From Saccoglossus kowalevskii (taxonomy: Eukaryota; Hemichordata; Enteropneusta; Harrimaniidae), in contig NW_003133845.1 of assembly GCF_000003605.2 (NCBI RefSeq), forward strand, positions 680,850 to 710,770: a stretch of 29,921 nucleotides of DNA, written 5' to 3'. How positions within the stretch are numbered: position 1 is the first letter of the stretch; each line of letters begins with the position of its first letter. The notes beneath the pieces are model-generated. The model saw only the letters and a list, made by a program, of their open reading frames with translations. It ran no database searches and was not told where the DNA came from. The translations under genes were made by a program, and so were the position numbers. Shown in pieces: positions 18,301-24,420 of this stretch.

Positions 18301-18891
18301 AATTGTGTGTATTTAAATATTAATCGTATATATTATATTTGGCAGGATAAAAAAGCTGATCTTCTGATCCATGGTTATGTAGATGATGTGATGTCACAGC
18401 TAATGACGCAACTTGGGATTCCTATACCTGCGTACAAAGGACCGACTGTTGTACTCAAGTCAAAACACCCCACGCTGATAACAATACCAGGGTTAAAGGA
18501 TAAACAGATTATAATAAAATCAGCTCAAAACTGCGGTACGAATAATACTAAACTTATGTCTTCTCTTGAAACAAATTCCAAAAATGCACATGTCAAGTTG
18601 AAAGAGATCACTGACAAGGAGGAACTGTGTCATACTCATGAACTTGTTGATGTCAAAGTCAAAAGCGATAAACTGAAATCTTTTTCACAAACAACAGAAC
18701 TGCAATCTAAGGATATTTCTGATTCAACTCAGGGCAATCAGCGTAACAGTATTGTTGACATTGCTGTGAAAGCAGAAAATATTTCTGATGTAGCTATAGG
18801 AGATTGTATTTATTTAAATAAGCGGACAACTGATGGAATTGTTGGTAATGAACATCATGAAAAGAAATTAAAAATAAACAAAATTCATTAG
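6325..18891 (+). CDS. SIRT6: SIRT6, NAD-dependent protein deacylase and mono-ADP-ribosyltransferase, complete (eight exons, 425 aa)
   Basis: SIRT6 is a class IV nuclear sirtuin. It removes acetyl and long acyl groups from histone H3 and other proteins using NAD+, and acts in DNA repair, telomere upkeep and metabolic gene control. Coding exons 6325-6390, 9873-10000, 11190-11372, 13583-13642, 14880-14969, 15677-15757, 16431-16554 and 18346-18891 total 1278 bases in one open frame. The start [10 protein letters not shown] is the known SIRT6 N terminus. Visible features are HTGAGIS, D63-F64-R65, NVDG at 114-117, catalytic H133 in HGNMF, zinc cysteines C141, C144, C166 and C175, W186 in ILDWED, and GTSLQ at 212-216. 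Numbering equals human to C166. The loop between the last two cysteines is two residues shorter, and the C-terminal tail is about 70 residues longer than in human (about 355 aa). SIRT7 is excluded by the N terminus and the ILDWED segment. Confidence 0.97.
6838..7045 (+). mobile_element. MITE-A copy 1 inside the LINE relic (208 bases)
   Basis: TA-flanked palindromic element with ends CTGTAGAATACTTTATTTTC and AATAAAGTATTCCACAG. The arms repeat TTTTCGCT and AATTTATTTTCGC in inverted order, so the whole element can fold into a long hairpin. It splits the reverse-transcriptase region between TNDLVLIS and WKLHVN. It differs from the copy at 7807 at about eight positions by eye. Confidence 0.9.
7807..8014 (+). 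mobile_element. MITE-A copy 2 inside the LINE relic (208 bases)
   Basis: The same length, orientation and structure as the copy at 6838-7045, again between TA dinucleotides (7805-7806 and 8015-8016). It interrupts the 3' coding part of the LINE just before the Cys-rich tail. The flanking sequence differs from copy 1, which argues for separate insertions over a tandem duplication. Confidence 0.9.
8251..9190 (+). other. SIRT6 intron 1, middle part
   Basis: Non-coding intron sequence after the LINE relic. It includes a CGTCCGTCCGTCTGTCC run at about 9065-9081. Such GTCC-rich runs with nearby AAAATGGCC blocks are typical of a dispersed repeat common in mollusc genomes, and the block that follows looks like the same family. 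The minus-strand frame over 8834-9115 crosses this repeat and is not convincing. Confidence 0.5.
8452..8528. repeat. 11-base perfect inverted repeat GATACCGGTAG / CTACCGGTATC
   Basis: GATACCGGTAG at 8452-8462 is mirrored exactly at 8518-8528, enclosing 55 bases. Each arm contains the palindrome TACCGGTA. The same octamer recurs at about 9799, and TTACCGGTAA lies near 13422. They may be ends of a small element, but no family was recognised. Confidence 0.5.
9191..9740 (+). repeat. diverged dimeric tandem repeat with ATGGCCGA blocks, SIRT6 intron 1
   Basis: The block CAARATGGCCGAMTGGTGGCC recurs in diverged form near 9199, 9339, 9485 and 9600, with a weak fifth near 9690. Two kinds of follow-on alternate: one with GTGCTAAAAAATC and ATCAAGCATTT, the other with GTTTTAATKAATGC and ATATTTCT. 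The true unit therefore appears to be a dimer of roughly 260-290 bases. A related fragment is at 29250-29410. Confidence 0.65.
9873..10000 (+). CDS. SIRT6: SIRT6 exon 2
   Basis: Residues 23-64 and two bases of R65. It carries the Rossmann-fold NAD+ loop [15 protein letters not shown]. Acceptor TTTTGTAG, donor GTAAGA. The exon stands 3.5 kb from exon 1. Confidence 0.96.
10320..11138 (+). repeat. 26-base satellite array in SIRT6 intron 2 (about 30 units)
   Basis: The unit is close to GAATCAACTAATGTCT plus CTAAATCAAT. It repeats over about 820 bases with point changes, some units that read CAACCAACAAATG, and occasional short insertions such as GTGTGACTTG (twice). It decays toward the right end. 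It fills most of the 1189-base intron between exons 2 and 3. The remaining intron (10001-10319) shows nothing notable. Confidence 0.95.
11190..11372 (+). CDS. SIRT6: SIRT6 exon 3
   Basis: It completes R65 and runs through [12 protein letters not shown], then [13 protein letters not shown] and [17 protein letters not shown]113, N114 and D116 of the NAD+ and acyl-lysine site are present. Acceptor AAAAATAG has a weak pyrimidine tract right at the border. Donor GTAAGA. Confidence 0.96.
11388..11591 (+). mobile_element. MITE-A copy 15 bases past the SIRT6 exon 3 donor
   Basis: A diverged member of the CTGT...CAG family. It starts TACTGTAAATTACTTTG and contains GAAAATAAAATCCAGTGAA and a CCTTCAGCGAAAATTGATT right arm. 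It ends near TTTTCAG without a clear right-hand TA. It begins almost at once after the exon 3 donor. Confidence 0.7.
11592..12298 (+). other. SIRT6 intron 3, left part, nothing recognised
   Basis: AT-rich intron sequence. The reading frame that starts at 12083 runs into the inverted-repeat element at 12299 and has no recognisable domain. Confidence 0.5.
12391..12860. repeat. internal direct duplication, 310-base offset
   Basis: Copy one is about 12391-12555 and copy two about 12701-12860. They share GTGATTTTTTTGGCTTGG, GGTAGGTC, GGCCCACCA.TGCCAT, CAAAAA.CTGATTTTTG and ATCTCCTCCTAC-like blocks. On the minus strand both copies encode similar peptides (K-[FL]-V-G-G-x-x-F-G-x-K-x-x-K-N-Q-F). The similarity at protein level despite nucleotide change suggests descent from coding sequence. 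Confidence 0.65.
12573..12902 (-). pseudogene. possible coding-derived sequence, 109-codon frame, family unknown
   Basis: This minus-strand frame includes [20 protein letters not shown], and further on [19 protein letters not shown]. Two segments, VGGNKFGAK and AGEKFGVK, look like an internal motif repeat, and the first is echoed in the other copy of the duplication, which is frameshifted. I do not recognise the family. It is antisense to SIRT6, has no visible splice partner, and sits inside an inverted-repeat element. A decayed gene passenger or chance frame are both possible. Confidence 0.3.
13583..13642 (+). CDS. SIRT6: SIRT6 exon 4
   Basis: A 60-base exon, [19 protein letters not shown] plus split Arg codons at both ends. 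It holds the catalytic general base H133 and the first zinc pair, C141 and C144. Acceptor GAATTGCAG, donor GTGAGG. Confidence 0.96.
13643..14409 (+). other. SIRT6 intron 4, left part, nothing recognised
   Basis: Intron sequence with an open frame at 13935-14177 whose product has a short hydrophobic stretch ([19 protein letters not shown]). It has no homologue that I know and no splice context, so it is not called a gene. Confidence 0.45.
14410..14574. mobile_element. MITE-B copy 1, TTAA-flanked, in SIRT6 intron 4 (165 bases)
   Basis: Bounded by TTAA at 14410-14413 and 14571-14574. The inverted ends carry GTCGTCACCTGC, followed by ATGCGC-type sequence in each arm. The interior reads GAATTGAGTCCCAAG and AAAACGCAAAGGCTCATG. 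It is in the same orientation as the copy at 21476. TTAA target sites are the hallmark of piggyBac transposons, so a piggyBac-like origin is inferred. Confidence 0.8.
14712..14719. promoter_or_regulatory. perfect CRE palindrome TGACGTCA in SIRT6 intron 4
   Basis: An exact full CREB/ATF site 160 bases upstream of exon 5. A single 8-base match can arise by chance, and use in vivo is unknown. Confidence 0.3.
14880..14969 (+). CDS. SIRT6: SIRT6 exon 5
   Basis: It encodes [20 protein letters not shown] then TWNKAKGRC. The second zinc pair, C166 and C175, is eight residues apart, against ten in human SIRT6. An extra Cys lies at 150. Acceptor TTTGTAG, donor GTATGA. Confidence 0.94.
15480..15640. 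mobile_element. MITE-A2 copy just upstream of SIRT6 exon 6 (161 bases)
   Basis: Flanked by TA, with ends CTGTATACAC and GGTTTTACAG. It has the arm TATTCACTGGTTTCTAATTT and a counterpart reading AAATTAAATTTCAGTGA. Its right end is 36 bases from the exon 6 acceptor, so the polypyrimidine tract (TTCTTTTTTTAC) lies just outside it while the usual branch-point window may fall at its edge. Confidence 0.75.
15677..15757 (+). CDS. SIRT6: SIRT6 exon 6
   Basis: It encodes [20 protein letters not shown] and then LADEHS, with split Arg codons at each end. The ILDWED segment is diagnostic for SIRT6, and W186 lines the substrate channel. Acceptor TGCCTTAG, donor GTGATG. Confidence 0.96.
16009..16320 (+). 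repeat. 34-base tandem array in SIRT6 intron 6 (about nine units)
   Basis: The unit is ACCAAATCACACACACTTAT then TGTATCATTGGGCA. The copies are nearly identical, and one (near 16172) is shortened. Because 34 is not a multiple of 3 and the unit lacks stops, all three plus frames stay open through the array. The resulting repetitive frames are not genes. An AATA run (about 16338-16360) follows. Confidence 0.95.
16431..16554 (+). CDS. SIRT6: SIRT6 exon 7
   Basis: It encodes [20 protein letters not shown], then [20 protein letters not shown] and H244. GTSLQ and NLQPTKHD are NAD+-binding sirtuin motifs. Acceptor TGAGCAG, donor GTAAGT, ending in phase 0. Confidence 0.96.
16781..16950 (+). repeat. 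74-base tandem duplication in SIRT6 intron 7
   Basis: AATATTATCAGTGC occurs at 16781 and again at 16855. Each is followed by TTTTGGTGTTC-like sequence, CCTCTAT.AACCAAACACC and GTAAACTGAAC, with the start of a third copy after 16923. GGTGTTCAGTT pairs with AACTGAACAC-type sequence, so each unit can fold back on itself. Confidence 0.75.
17235..18110. mobile_element. inner inserted element carrying a 157-base tandem repeat
   Basis: It begins near TTAGCTACGCTGTCGACTTT, with GAGCGGAGCTTATCA, and ends near GCGGAGCTATCTCAGCCG and GGCTGCTTG. A CGTCGTCGTCATCG run lies at about 17290. Such CGTCGTC-rich units with repeated TTTCGACTTCTT cores are common in bivalve and gastropod sequence in my general knowledge. 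The class is uncertain and the borders are approximate. Confidence 0.6.
17334..18045 (+). repeat. 157-base tandem repeat, four full units and one partial
   Basis: TTTCGACTTCTT (TTTCAACTTCTT in one) starts at 17334, 17491, 17648, 17805 and 17962, exactly 157 bases apart each time. Other shared blocks are GCTTTGATA, GGACCTCTCTCAGATTTGTT and CTAATTTTGGTGAATATTTT. The last unit is cut short near 18045. There are no length changes among units, only substitutions. Confidence 0.92.
18346..18891 (+). CDS. SIRT6: SIRT6 exon 8, with long C-terminal tail
   Basis: It completes the sirtuin core with [20 protein letters not shown] (residues 245-264) and PAYKGPTVV. About 150 residues follow of Ser-, Lys- and Asp/Glu-rich sequence with no recognised domain. 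The protein ends in a basic patch, [10 protein letters not shown], where human SIRT6 has its C-terminal nuclear localisation signal. The TAG stop is at 18889-18891. An AATAAA at 18873-18878 lies inside the coding region, so it is not expected to be the poly(A) signal; none was found close downstream. Confidence 0.93.
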   Translation, partial: DKKADLLIHGYVDDVMSQLMTQLGIPIPAYKGPTVVLKSKHPTLITIPGLKDKQIIIKSAQNCGTNNTKLMSSLETNSKNAHVKLKEITDKEELCHTHELVDVKVKSDKLKSFSQTTELQSKDISDSTQGNQRNSIVDIAVKAENISDVAIGDCIYLNKRTTDGIVGNEHHEKKLKINKIH

Positions 18892-18899
18892 GGTGTTTT

Positions 18900-18992
18900 G
18901 TAAGGTATATTTGCTGGAATTTATTTTAGCTTTGAATCATTCCTTCAGCGAAAACAGCGAAAATTAATTCCAAGTGAAGTATTTTACATACT
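18900..18992 (+). mobile_element. truncated MITE-A in the SIRT6 3' UTR
   Basis: From about ten bases after the stop codon, the sequence matches the right half of MITE-A: GGTATATTTGCTGGAATTTA, CCTTCAGCGAAAACAGCGAA and a CCAAGTGAAGTATTTTACA end. The left half is missing. The element therefore probably contributes transcribed 3' UTR sequence. Confidence 0.7.
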
Positions 18993-19966
18993 GAATTAGT
19001 TTGTCTGGTGTTAGTGACTTTCCTGTAGAAGGGATAGTTTTCAAGCACAGGTATTGGTCTTTGTTAATTTTGTTGCATAGACCATTGTCTTTCATGAAAT
19101 TGGTTCTCGACATCTACAGCATCCTATTTGGGTAGAGGAAAACAAATTTTTATAATGCTGGTATATATCCCAGTTTTTTTATTAGTGTTTTTGTCAGAAT
19201 TTTAGAAAAAAAATAATAGAAAAATTCAACTTCCGTAAAAAATCAAAAATAAGAGCACAATTTTAAAATAATGAAAGAGATAGAAGAAGAAAAATGTTCA
19301 TGAAAATTGAGCAGAAACTTTTTTTTGTCTCGGCCTTATCTCGCCACATCTTGTTCTCAGAGAGTTCTACAACTAGTTTGTTAGTTATCCTCATCAATCA
19401 ATGTACTATCTGTATGAATATGCAATTTCTATCAGAGTTTTTACGCAAAGTTCAGCATTTATATCGTTATTGTAAGTTGAATACAGCAATAGAAATTTAC
19501 AAAAAAAATCAATTGTGTTTGTCAATCATTGAGTGAATAGCAATATATTATTTTGTCATTTGATTTTAGAGGACTTATGTGCATATTCTCCTAAAATGAG
19601 CTTTACGCGCATTACATGAGGGGAAAGTCTATCATAAAAATCACAAGTACTATGGAAAAGAAAAACAAATTAAAACTAGTAAAATTGACTACAGTGAGGG
19701 ATATATTTTGAGTGCTCTCTTAAATGATGAATGTGAGACTGAATGGCGGTTTGAAAAGGATATGCAATTGTAAATGTTTGGACCTGAATATATATATACA
19801 TGTACCATACTTCTTCTATTACCATATGTACTCATGTACATGTTAGAAGTGAGTCTATGGTAAAAAAAAAGTTGCATTTTAATGATCCAGTATACAATAA
19901 TTGCAGTATGTTATGTATATGATATCATTCTGTACAGTATGTAATCACGCAATGGCTGCACAAAAC
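18993..19966. other. SIRT6 3' flank, nothing recognised
   Basis: AT-rich sequence without a recognised gene or repeat. The SIRT6 poly(A) site should lie in or near its start, but I could not place it. Open frames at 19294 and 19689 have no familiar features. Confidence 0.5.
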
Positions 19967-20335
19967 AATAGACCATTTTCCGTACACTGCGAGAATCACG
20001 CGTTATGCGTGAAATCGAACGTAAAAACAGGACAAACAAAGGTCATAGCGTCGTAGTCGCGTCAAACATCGCGTGGGATTCGACAAACGCGAAAGTATTT
20101 CGGGGACATTTCCATGCTTAATAATGTGCTGTCCACATTTGATGATAGGCAATTTCGATTAAGTGAGGGTATTCGGAAGCAATATTCCTCTGTCGAAGAT
20201 CGGCCGGTCAATGTAAGCTGCGAAATAAAGAAATTCTAGTTCAAAATCAAATCGTTCGATTTTTGCGGCAGACGTTCGACGCGCGTCTTTCATGCATCTC
20301 GCGAGATCTCGCAATTGTTCGGAAAATCACCTATT
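19967..20335. mobile_element. CpG-rich 369-base element with terminal inverted repeats
   Basis: The left end AATAGACCATTTTCCGTACA and the inverse of the right end (AATAGGTGATTTTCCGAACA) match, and the match goes on through TGCGAGA...CGCG. The interior is unusually rich in CG (for example TAGCGTCGTAGTCGCGTC and GACGCGCGTC), against an AT-rich, CG-poor surround. There is no coding frame. A fragment of the same family lies at 222-308. Confidence 0.75.
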
Positions 20336-20781
20336 CATGTTATGTCATCTACCGGGTATTTTGGCAATGTGGCAAGCATGGGGTAACTTATATTTCATGA
20401 ATGATGTGATTTTTGTTTCGTCTTAGTAACTTTAAACTTCACCACTAATTTGAATCATATTCTTCCTCACTGCAATTATAATTTTGTGTGACTGCTGTCT
20501 TGGTATGTGTGATCAGTCAAAACTTGCCTTGGATCTATGCAGTGTTTCACTGGTAGGACACCACACTGACAGTTCACAATGATACTAGTATTACGCCATT
20601 GACCATTTGTAATTTTGCGAATGTTTAGACCCACAAAAAGATTATTTGTTTCTGGTCAGTGCACATCAGTTCTAAAGAGACTTTTTTTTCTGTTATTTGC
20701 CGAAATATTGTGAAAACGAACAAAAAAGCTGCATAAGAAAAGCTACCTTAGGACCAGAATTAATTGTTGATACATTTGTTA

Positions 20782-20983
20782 CTGTGAAATACTTTACTGG
20801 AATTAATTTTCGCTGAAAAGACATTTTGGGTGTTTTGTATGGAATTTATTTTCAATGATTTTTGATGAGTTTAATGTGAAATATAGGGAAAAAAGTATAT
20901 TCGCTGGATTTTATTTTCACGGAATCATCCCTTCAGCGAAAATAGCGAAAATAAATTTCAAGCGAAAATAAAGTATTCTACAG
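20782..20983 (-). mobile_element. MITE-A copy, reverse orientation (202 bases)
   Basis: Flanked by TA, ends CTGTGAAATACTTTACTGG and AAAATAAAGTATTCTACAG. The interior reads GAAATATAGGGAAAAAAGTA and TTTTATTTTCACGGAATCA, the inverse of the 6838 and 7807 copies. It is inverted relative to those copies. Confidence 0.88.
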
Positions 20984-21454
20984 TACATGAAATAAAATAC
21001 GCTATGTTGATTTGTCAATTTAAATGGTGCATGGTGGGAAAGACTTTCTAGTCTTGTGTGGAGATGCAGTTAGAAGAAGGGTAATGTGTTCAGTCGAATA
21101 TGAGGAACACAATTTTTTTGTGCTTTGCATTGCACAAATATTTCAGAAAAATTAACACAGTTACTGAGTCATAATCAGAACTATAAATGAAGCACCTGAT
21201 AATGGTCCACCACAAATAAAATACGTTTTATTCATTTAAAATCAATACCGGCACGATGGTTGAACATTTCTTCTTGCTGACACAAGAGGGCGTGCTCAGT
21301 TCACGATAAAATCTGCATTATATTTCTCTGTGAGAGATGAGGAGCCACTCACATACAGCAGAAGAAGTGTATAATTTAGGTTACGCTAAACCGATACTCA
21401 CATAGCGTTAAAATGCGTCTAAAATAAATGGTTTCAATAGTTGTAAACAACATT

Positions 21455-21479
21455 ACACGCGACGACTACCGCCCGTTAA
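21455..21479. repeat. solo right end of MITE-C abutting MITE-B
   Basis: GCGACGACTACCGCCCGTTAA matches the right terminus of the MITE-C copy at 21700-21938 (GCGGCGACTACCGCCCTTTAA). It shares its TTAA with the left border of the neighbouring MITE-B. Confidence 0.65.
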
Positions 21480-21644
21480 AGCGGGGGGGGGGGGGTCGTC
21501 ACCTGCACACGCGCGGGAATTGAGTCCCAAGAAGCGAACAACACATGCTAAAAACGCAAAGGCTCATGGGTAGACGCTTGTTTATAAACAATGACACGCT
21601 ATGCTCATCTGACGCATGCGCAGGTGACAACTCCCTCGTTTTAA
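21476..21644. mobile_element. MITE-B copy 2, TTAA-flanked (169 bases)
   Basis: The same structure as 14410-14574: TTAA, a G-rich stretch (here expanded to about 13 G), GTCGTCACCTGC, GAATTGAGTCCCAAG, AAAACGCAAAGGCTCATG, then an inverted GCATGCGCAGGTGAC end and TTAA. The G run may be a slippage expansion of the GAGGG seen in copy 1. Confidence 0.82.
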
Positions 21645-22055
21645 ACTTGTCCATCGTGACGATTTATTTCATATGTTCACTGTCACGAAATACTAGTATT
21701 TAAAGGGTGGTGGTCGTCGCGCTGCGCAAGTGCGACATTTTTGTTGATAAAAATTGATTTTCCAACAATCCAAATCGCTCTACTAATGGTCATCACAAGT
21801 ATGAGGTTTGATCTGGGGGCGACTTGCACTAATTACCGCCGGTGACTCCTTCGATATCGGTGACATAGCAGTTTGTACTCATTGATCTGCGCAACAGTCA
21901 TCTCGCGCATGCGTGGCGCGGCGACTACCGCCCTTTAACGTATACATCGTGGCGACACATGCAACTTGTTCACCGTCACGATATACTTAACTTATACACC
22001 GTGACGATATATTCAATTGTTACCGTGATGTTATATTTATTTCATACACCGGGAC
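21645..22055 (+). repeat. about 27-base minisatellite split by a MITE-C insertion
   Basis: Units such as CACCGTCACGATATACTTAA and CACCGTGACGATATATTCAA lie at 21939-22055. Related units (CCATCGTGACGATTTATTTC, CACTGTCACGAAATACTAG) lie at 21648-21699. The intervening 21700-21938 is a complete MITE-C, so the element landed inside an existing array. Confidence 0.7.
21700..21938 (+). mobile_element. MITE-C copy 1, TTAA-flanked (239 bases)
   Basis: Bounded by TTAA at both ends, with GTCGTCGCGCTGCGCAAGTG at the left and an inverse GCGCATGCGTGGCGCGGCGAC at the right. The interior contains ACAAGTATGAGGTTTGATCT and TTACCGCCGGTGACTC. The reverse complement of these blocks recurs at 28570-28876. The ends resemble MITE-B (TTAAAG...GTCGTC...TGC-GCATG), so both may be mobilised by the same transposase. 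Confidence 0.8.
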
Positions 22056-22560
22056 TCTCCCAGTATGCTCCTCCGGGTGTGAATGACGTACATTGCATCC
22101 GTCATGCAAGCTCTGTAGGTATTGGATTGCTATTTTATTTTTGTTTCATTAAAGTTTAATATAAGTAGTAGAGAGCGAAATGTGGTTATTGCTGTTTGTA
22201 ACATAACAAGCAATAATTTTAATATAATTATCGGCTACAATACGCGTGCGGTTACACCTTCGTGCAATAATTTAAATGTAAACAAAACAGAAATAACCGT
22301 AGTTCCGGAAATGAACGTCGGAAATCAACCACCTGTTTCTAGATTGCCTTTTTGAACTTTCAATTTTTAATTTAACAAATTAAATAAGCCTGCTGCCAAC
22401 CTGTTTCCAATAATTAACACAAAACTGTAATACTTTCGTCAATATTATACGATAAAGTAAAACAAAAAATCCGCGCCAACGATTGTTTAAAACCGCAATC
22501 GCTCGTGACATTACTAGTAAGGGGATTTCCTGCATAAATTAACACAAAGTTGTCAGGATT
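22056..22560. other. spacer upstream of the kinase-like promoter
   Basis: No recognised repeat. Open frames at 21959-22159 and 22122-22355 overlap the minisatellite or flank and have no known features. Confidence 0.45.
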
Positions 22561-22605
22561 GCGCATGCGCTTTATGGTATATGTGCGTTAGCTATGGTGA
22601 CGTCA
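22561..22605. promoter_or_regulatory. promoter with NRF1 palindrome and full CRE, upstream of the kinase-like first exon
   Basis: GCGCATGCGC at 22561-22570 fits the NRF1 core consensus, and TGACGTCA at 22598-22605 is a perfect CRE. Both are 165-210 bases upstream of the start codon at 22771. The surrounding 22450-23100 has more CG dinucleotides than the AT-rich surroundings. NRF1 and CREB/ATF sites are classic for TATA-less CpG promoters of animal genes. The role is inferred. Confidence 0.6.
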
Positions 22606-22770
22606 TATCGTTAAGGTGAATACTCTAACAACAAACCACGGTGACAGCGAAGCCCTGCGAACTTGTACTACTTGTTTTACATGCTCGGCTGTTGACGACG
22701 GAATCCTCACATTGTACAACGTTTGTAGACAGTGTTTCAAAGTTACGAGTCCGGTCCCTTCAATTATAGA

Positions 22771-22871
22771 ATGCCCACAAGTATGACACCGTCGAATGAG
22801 TTCTGGATAGCGGAGTCCAAAAAGGATTCGAGTTTCGATGACAATTATAATCGGGGCAAGGAGCTAGGACG
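22771..22871 (+). CDS. first coding exon of a protein kinase-like gene (partial)
   Basis: The frame starts MPTSMTPSNEFWIAESKKDS and continues SFDDNYNRGKELG, with a split CG codon that must give Arg, then donor GTAAGT at 22872. An in-frame stop at 22726-22728 makes 22771 the first Met. The end, GKELGR, fits the start of a kinase glycine loop (LGxGxFxxV). In particular it resembles the K-E-L-G-R-G of DRAK/STK17 death-associated kinases, which have a short N-terminal extension. The next exon was not found up to 29921, so the intron would exceed 7 kb. The evidence is short, so the kinase identity is tentative. A second Met at residue 5 could also be used. Confidence 0.5.
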
Positions 22872-24207
22872 GTAAGTACAACCCGTAGAATTTAGTTAGT
22901 TATAGTAAAACTGTCTAACGGTTCTAAATTAAATGCAGCTTACATAGACACGCACGTGTAACGCGGTTCCGATTGTCGTGTTCGGGCGATTTAGTTTGGA
23001 GACACTGGAAGCTTCGCTCACTGATCGATAAATTACAGGTACTTTTACAGTTATCGGACATCAAACATACCAATCATCGCATACAATAAGCCGTATCTCG
23101 TTTCCACAAACAGACAACACGTAGAGATGCCAGTTCGATATACTCGCACATCAAAATATTACATTTATTATTATTTTATCGCGCGGAATATTTAATCGAC
23201 AACTTGAATTATTTGACGACTGATTGTTACGCAGCAACACCGGCAAACTCGGGGCATTTCGCCAATGACAGTCAGTTTGTATATGACCATCGCTCCAGGT
23301 ACGCTGGGCATGTATCGCCACACCAGACGAAATAACCGTGACATCCATGAATCAAACATACATCACAGCAACAATCTTTTTTGGAAAACTATTGTAAACT
23401 TAGCGATATATTTCAAATTGGCCAAGTTACCCTGGAAAGGTGTGTACGACTGGGAAAATTACATTGCGATGTTTAAGGCTTGTGCACGGTATAAATTGAT
23501 GTGATAACGTTATCGACGTATGAAAAACTCATGAACATTTGTCGAAACTATACAAATACAGTGATGAGGGACCGTTTGGGAACATATATTGCACCCACCC
23601 CACCCCCCCCGGTTGCGGTAATTTTATCTTCTTTTTTTTTTTTTTTTTCGTTTCTTATGATGACATTTTTTTTATCCAGCCTTGTCATCATAGCAGTCTC
23701 CAGAGTAATCGTGCGAATAATCGATTATCGTTTGTAACAATGTAACAGCATCGCAGTAATAATGGAGTTAATGTTCACTAACACAAGGCAGCTCATGGGG
23801 ACAATGAGTTGCTTTTGATTATAAGTCATGATTTGTCCAATATACCAATCTTAGTAAAAAAATATTGAATTGTAACGTACATACAATACATGCAACTCGT
23901 ATATTTAAACAAAGACATGAGAAAAATGTCTTTGATTTAATCAGACCACATTCCCAGAATATAGCTAAATAAATTACAATCTTACATGTAAAGGGTTGGG
24001 TTCACTCTTTTTTAAAATGGAATCAAATAACTAAATGAACAATGGTGTTAGTGGTGGAATCTCTAAATTGTTGGAGGCTAAAGTTTCATGCTGGTGTGGA
24101 TAATCCTTACTCCAATGTCTGTGCTGTGTGCACTCATTATTTCTACATTGCTCTCCATAGAAATCTAAATCCTAAATGTCTATTTGCTCCAACACTACTG
24201 AAAAGTA
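22872..24207 (+). other. presumed first intron of the kinase-like gene, left part
   Basis: CG-containing to about 23100, then AT-rich. It has a C-rich run (about 23588-23610) and a T run (about 23630-23649). Frames at 23265-23504 and 23501-23745 have no recognised domain. I saw no kinase exon. Confidence 0.45.
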
Positions 24208-24420
24208 CTTTAAAGGGGTTAATTATTCACTGAGTTTTAATTTTGCTTATTTCGCTGACTGGAAAGTATGCAAAATTTAGCATAGAACACATTATCTAAA
24301 TGATAAAACCGTGAATTTAAAACCCACTGAATATGCCTGAAATGGTAAATCAGCAAAATTTAAAGCCAGTGAAAATTACTCACTTGAAATTTATTTTCAC
24401 TATTTTCGCTGAAGGAGTGA
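24208..24420. mobile_element. chimeric MITE: MITE-A2 body joined to a MITE-A fragment
   Basis: From 24208 the sequence tracks the 3333-3539 copy (GGGTTAATTATTCACTG, CATTATCTAAATGATAAAAC and TTTAAAACCCACTGAATAT are shared) to about 24375. It then continues with TTGAAATTTATTTTCACTAT and TTCGCTGAAGGAGTGA, which belongs to MITE-A. The expected A2 terminus is missing. Confidence 0.65.
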
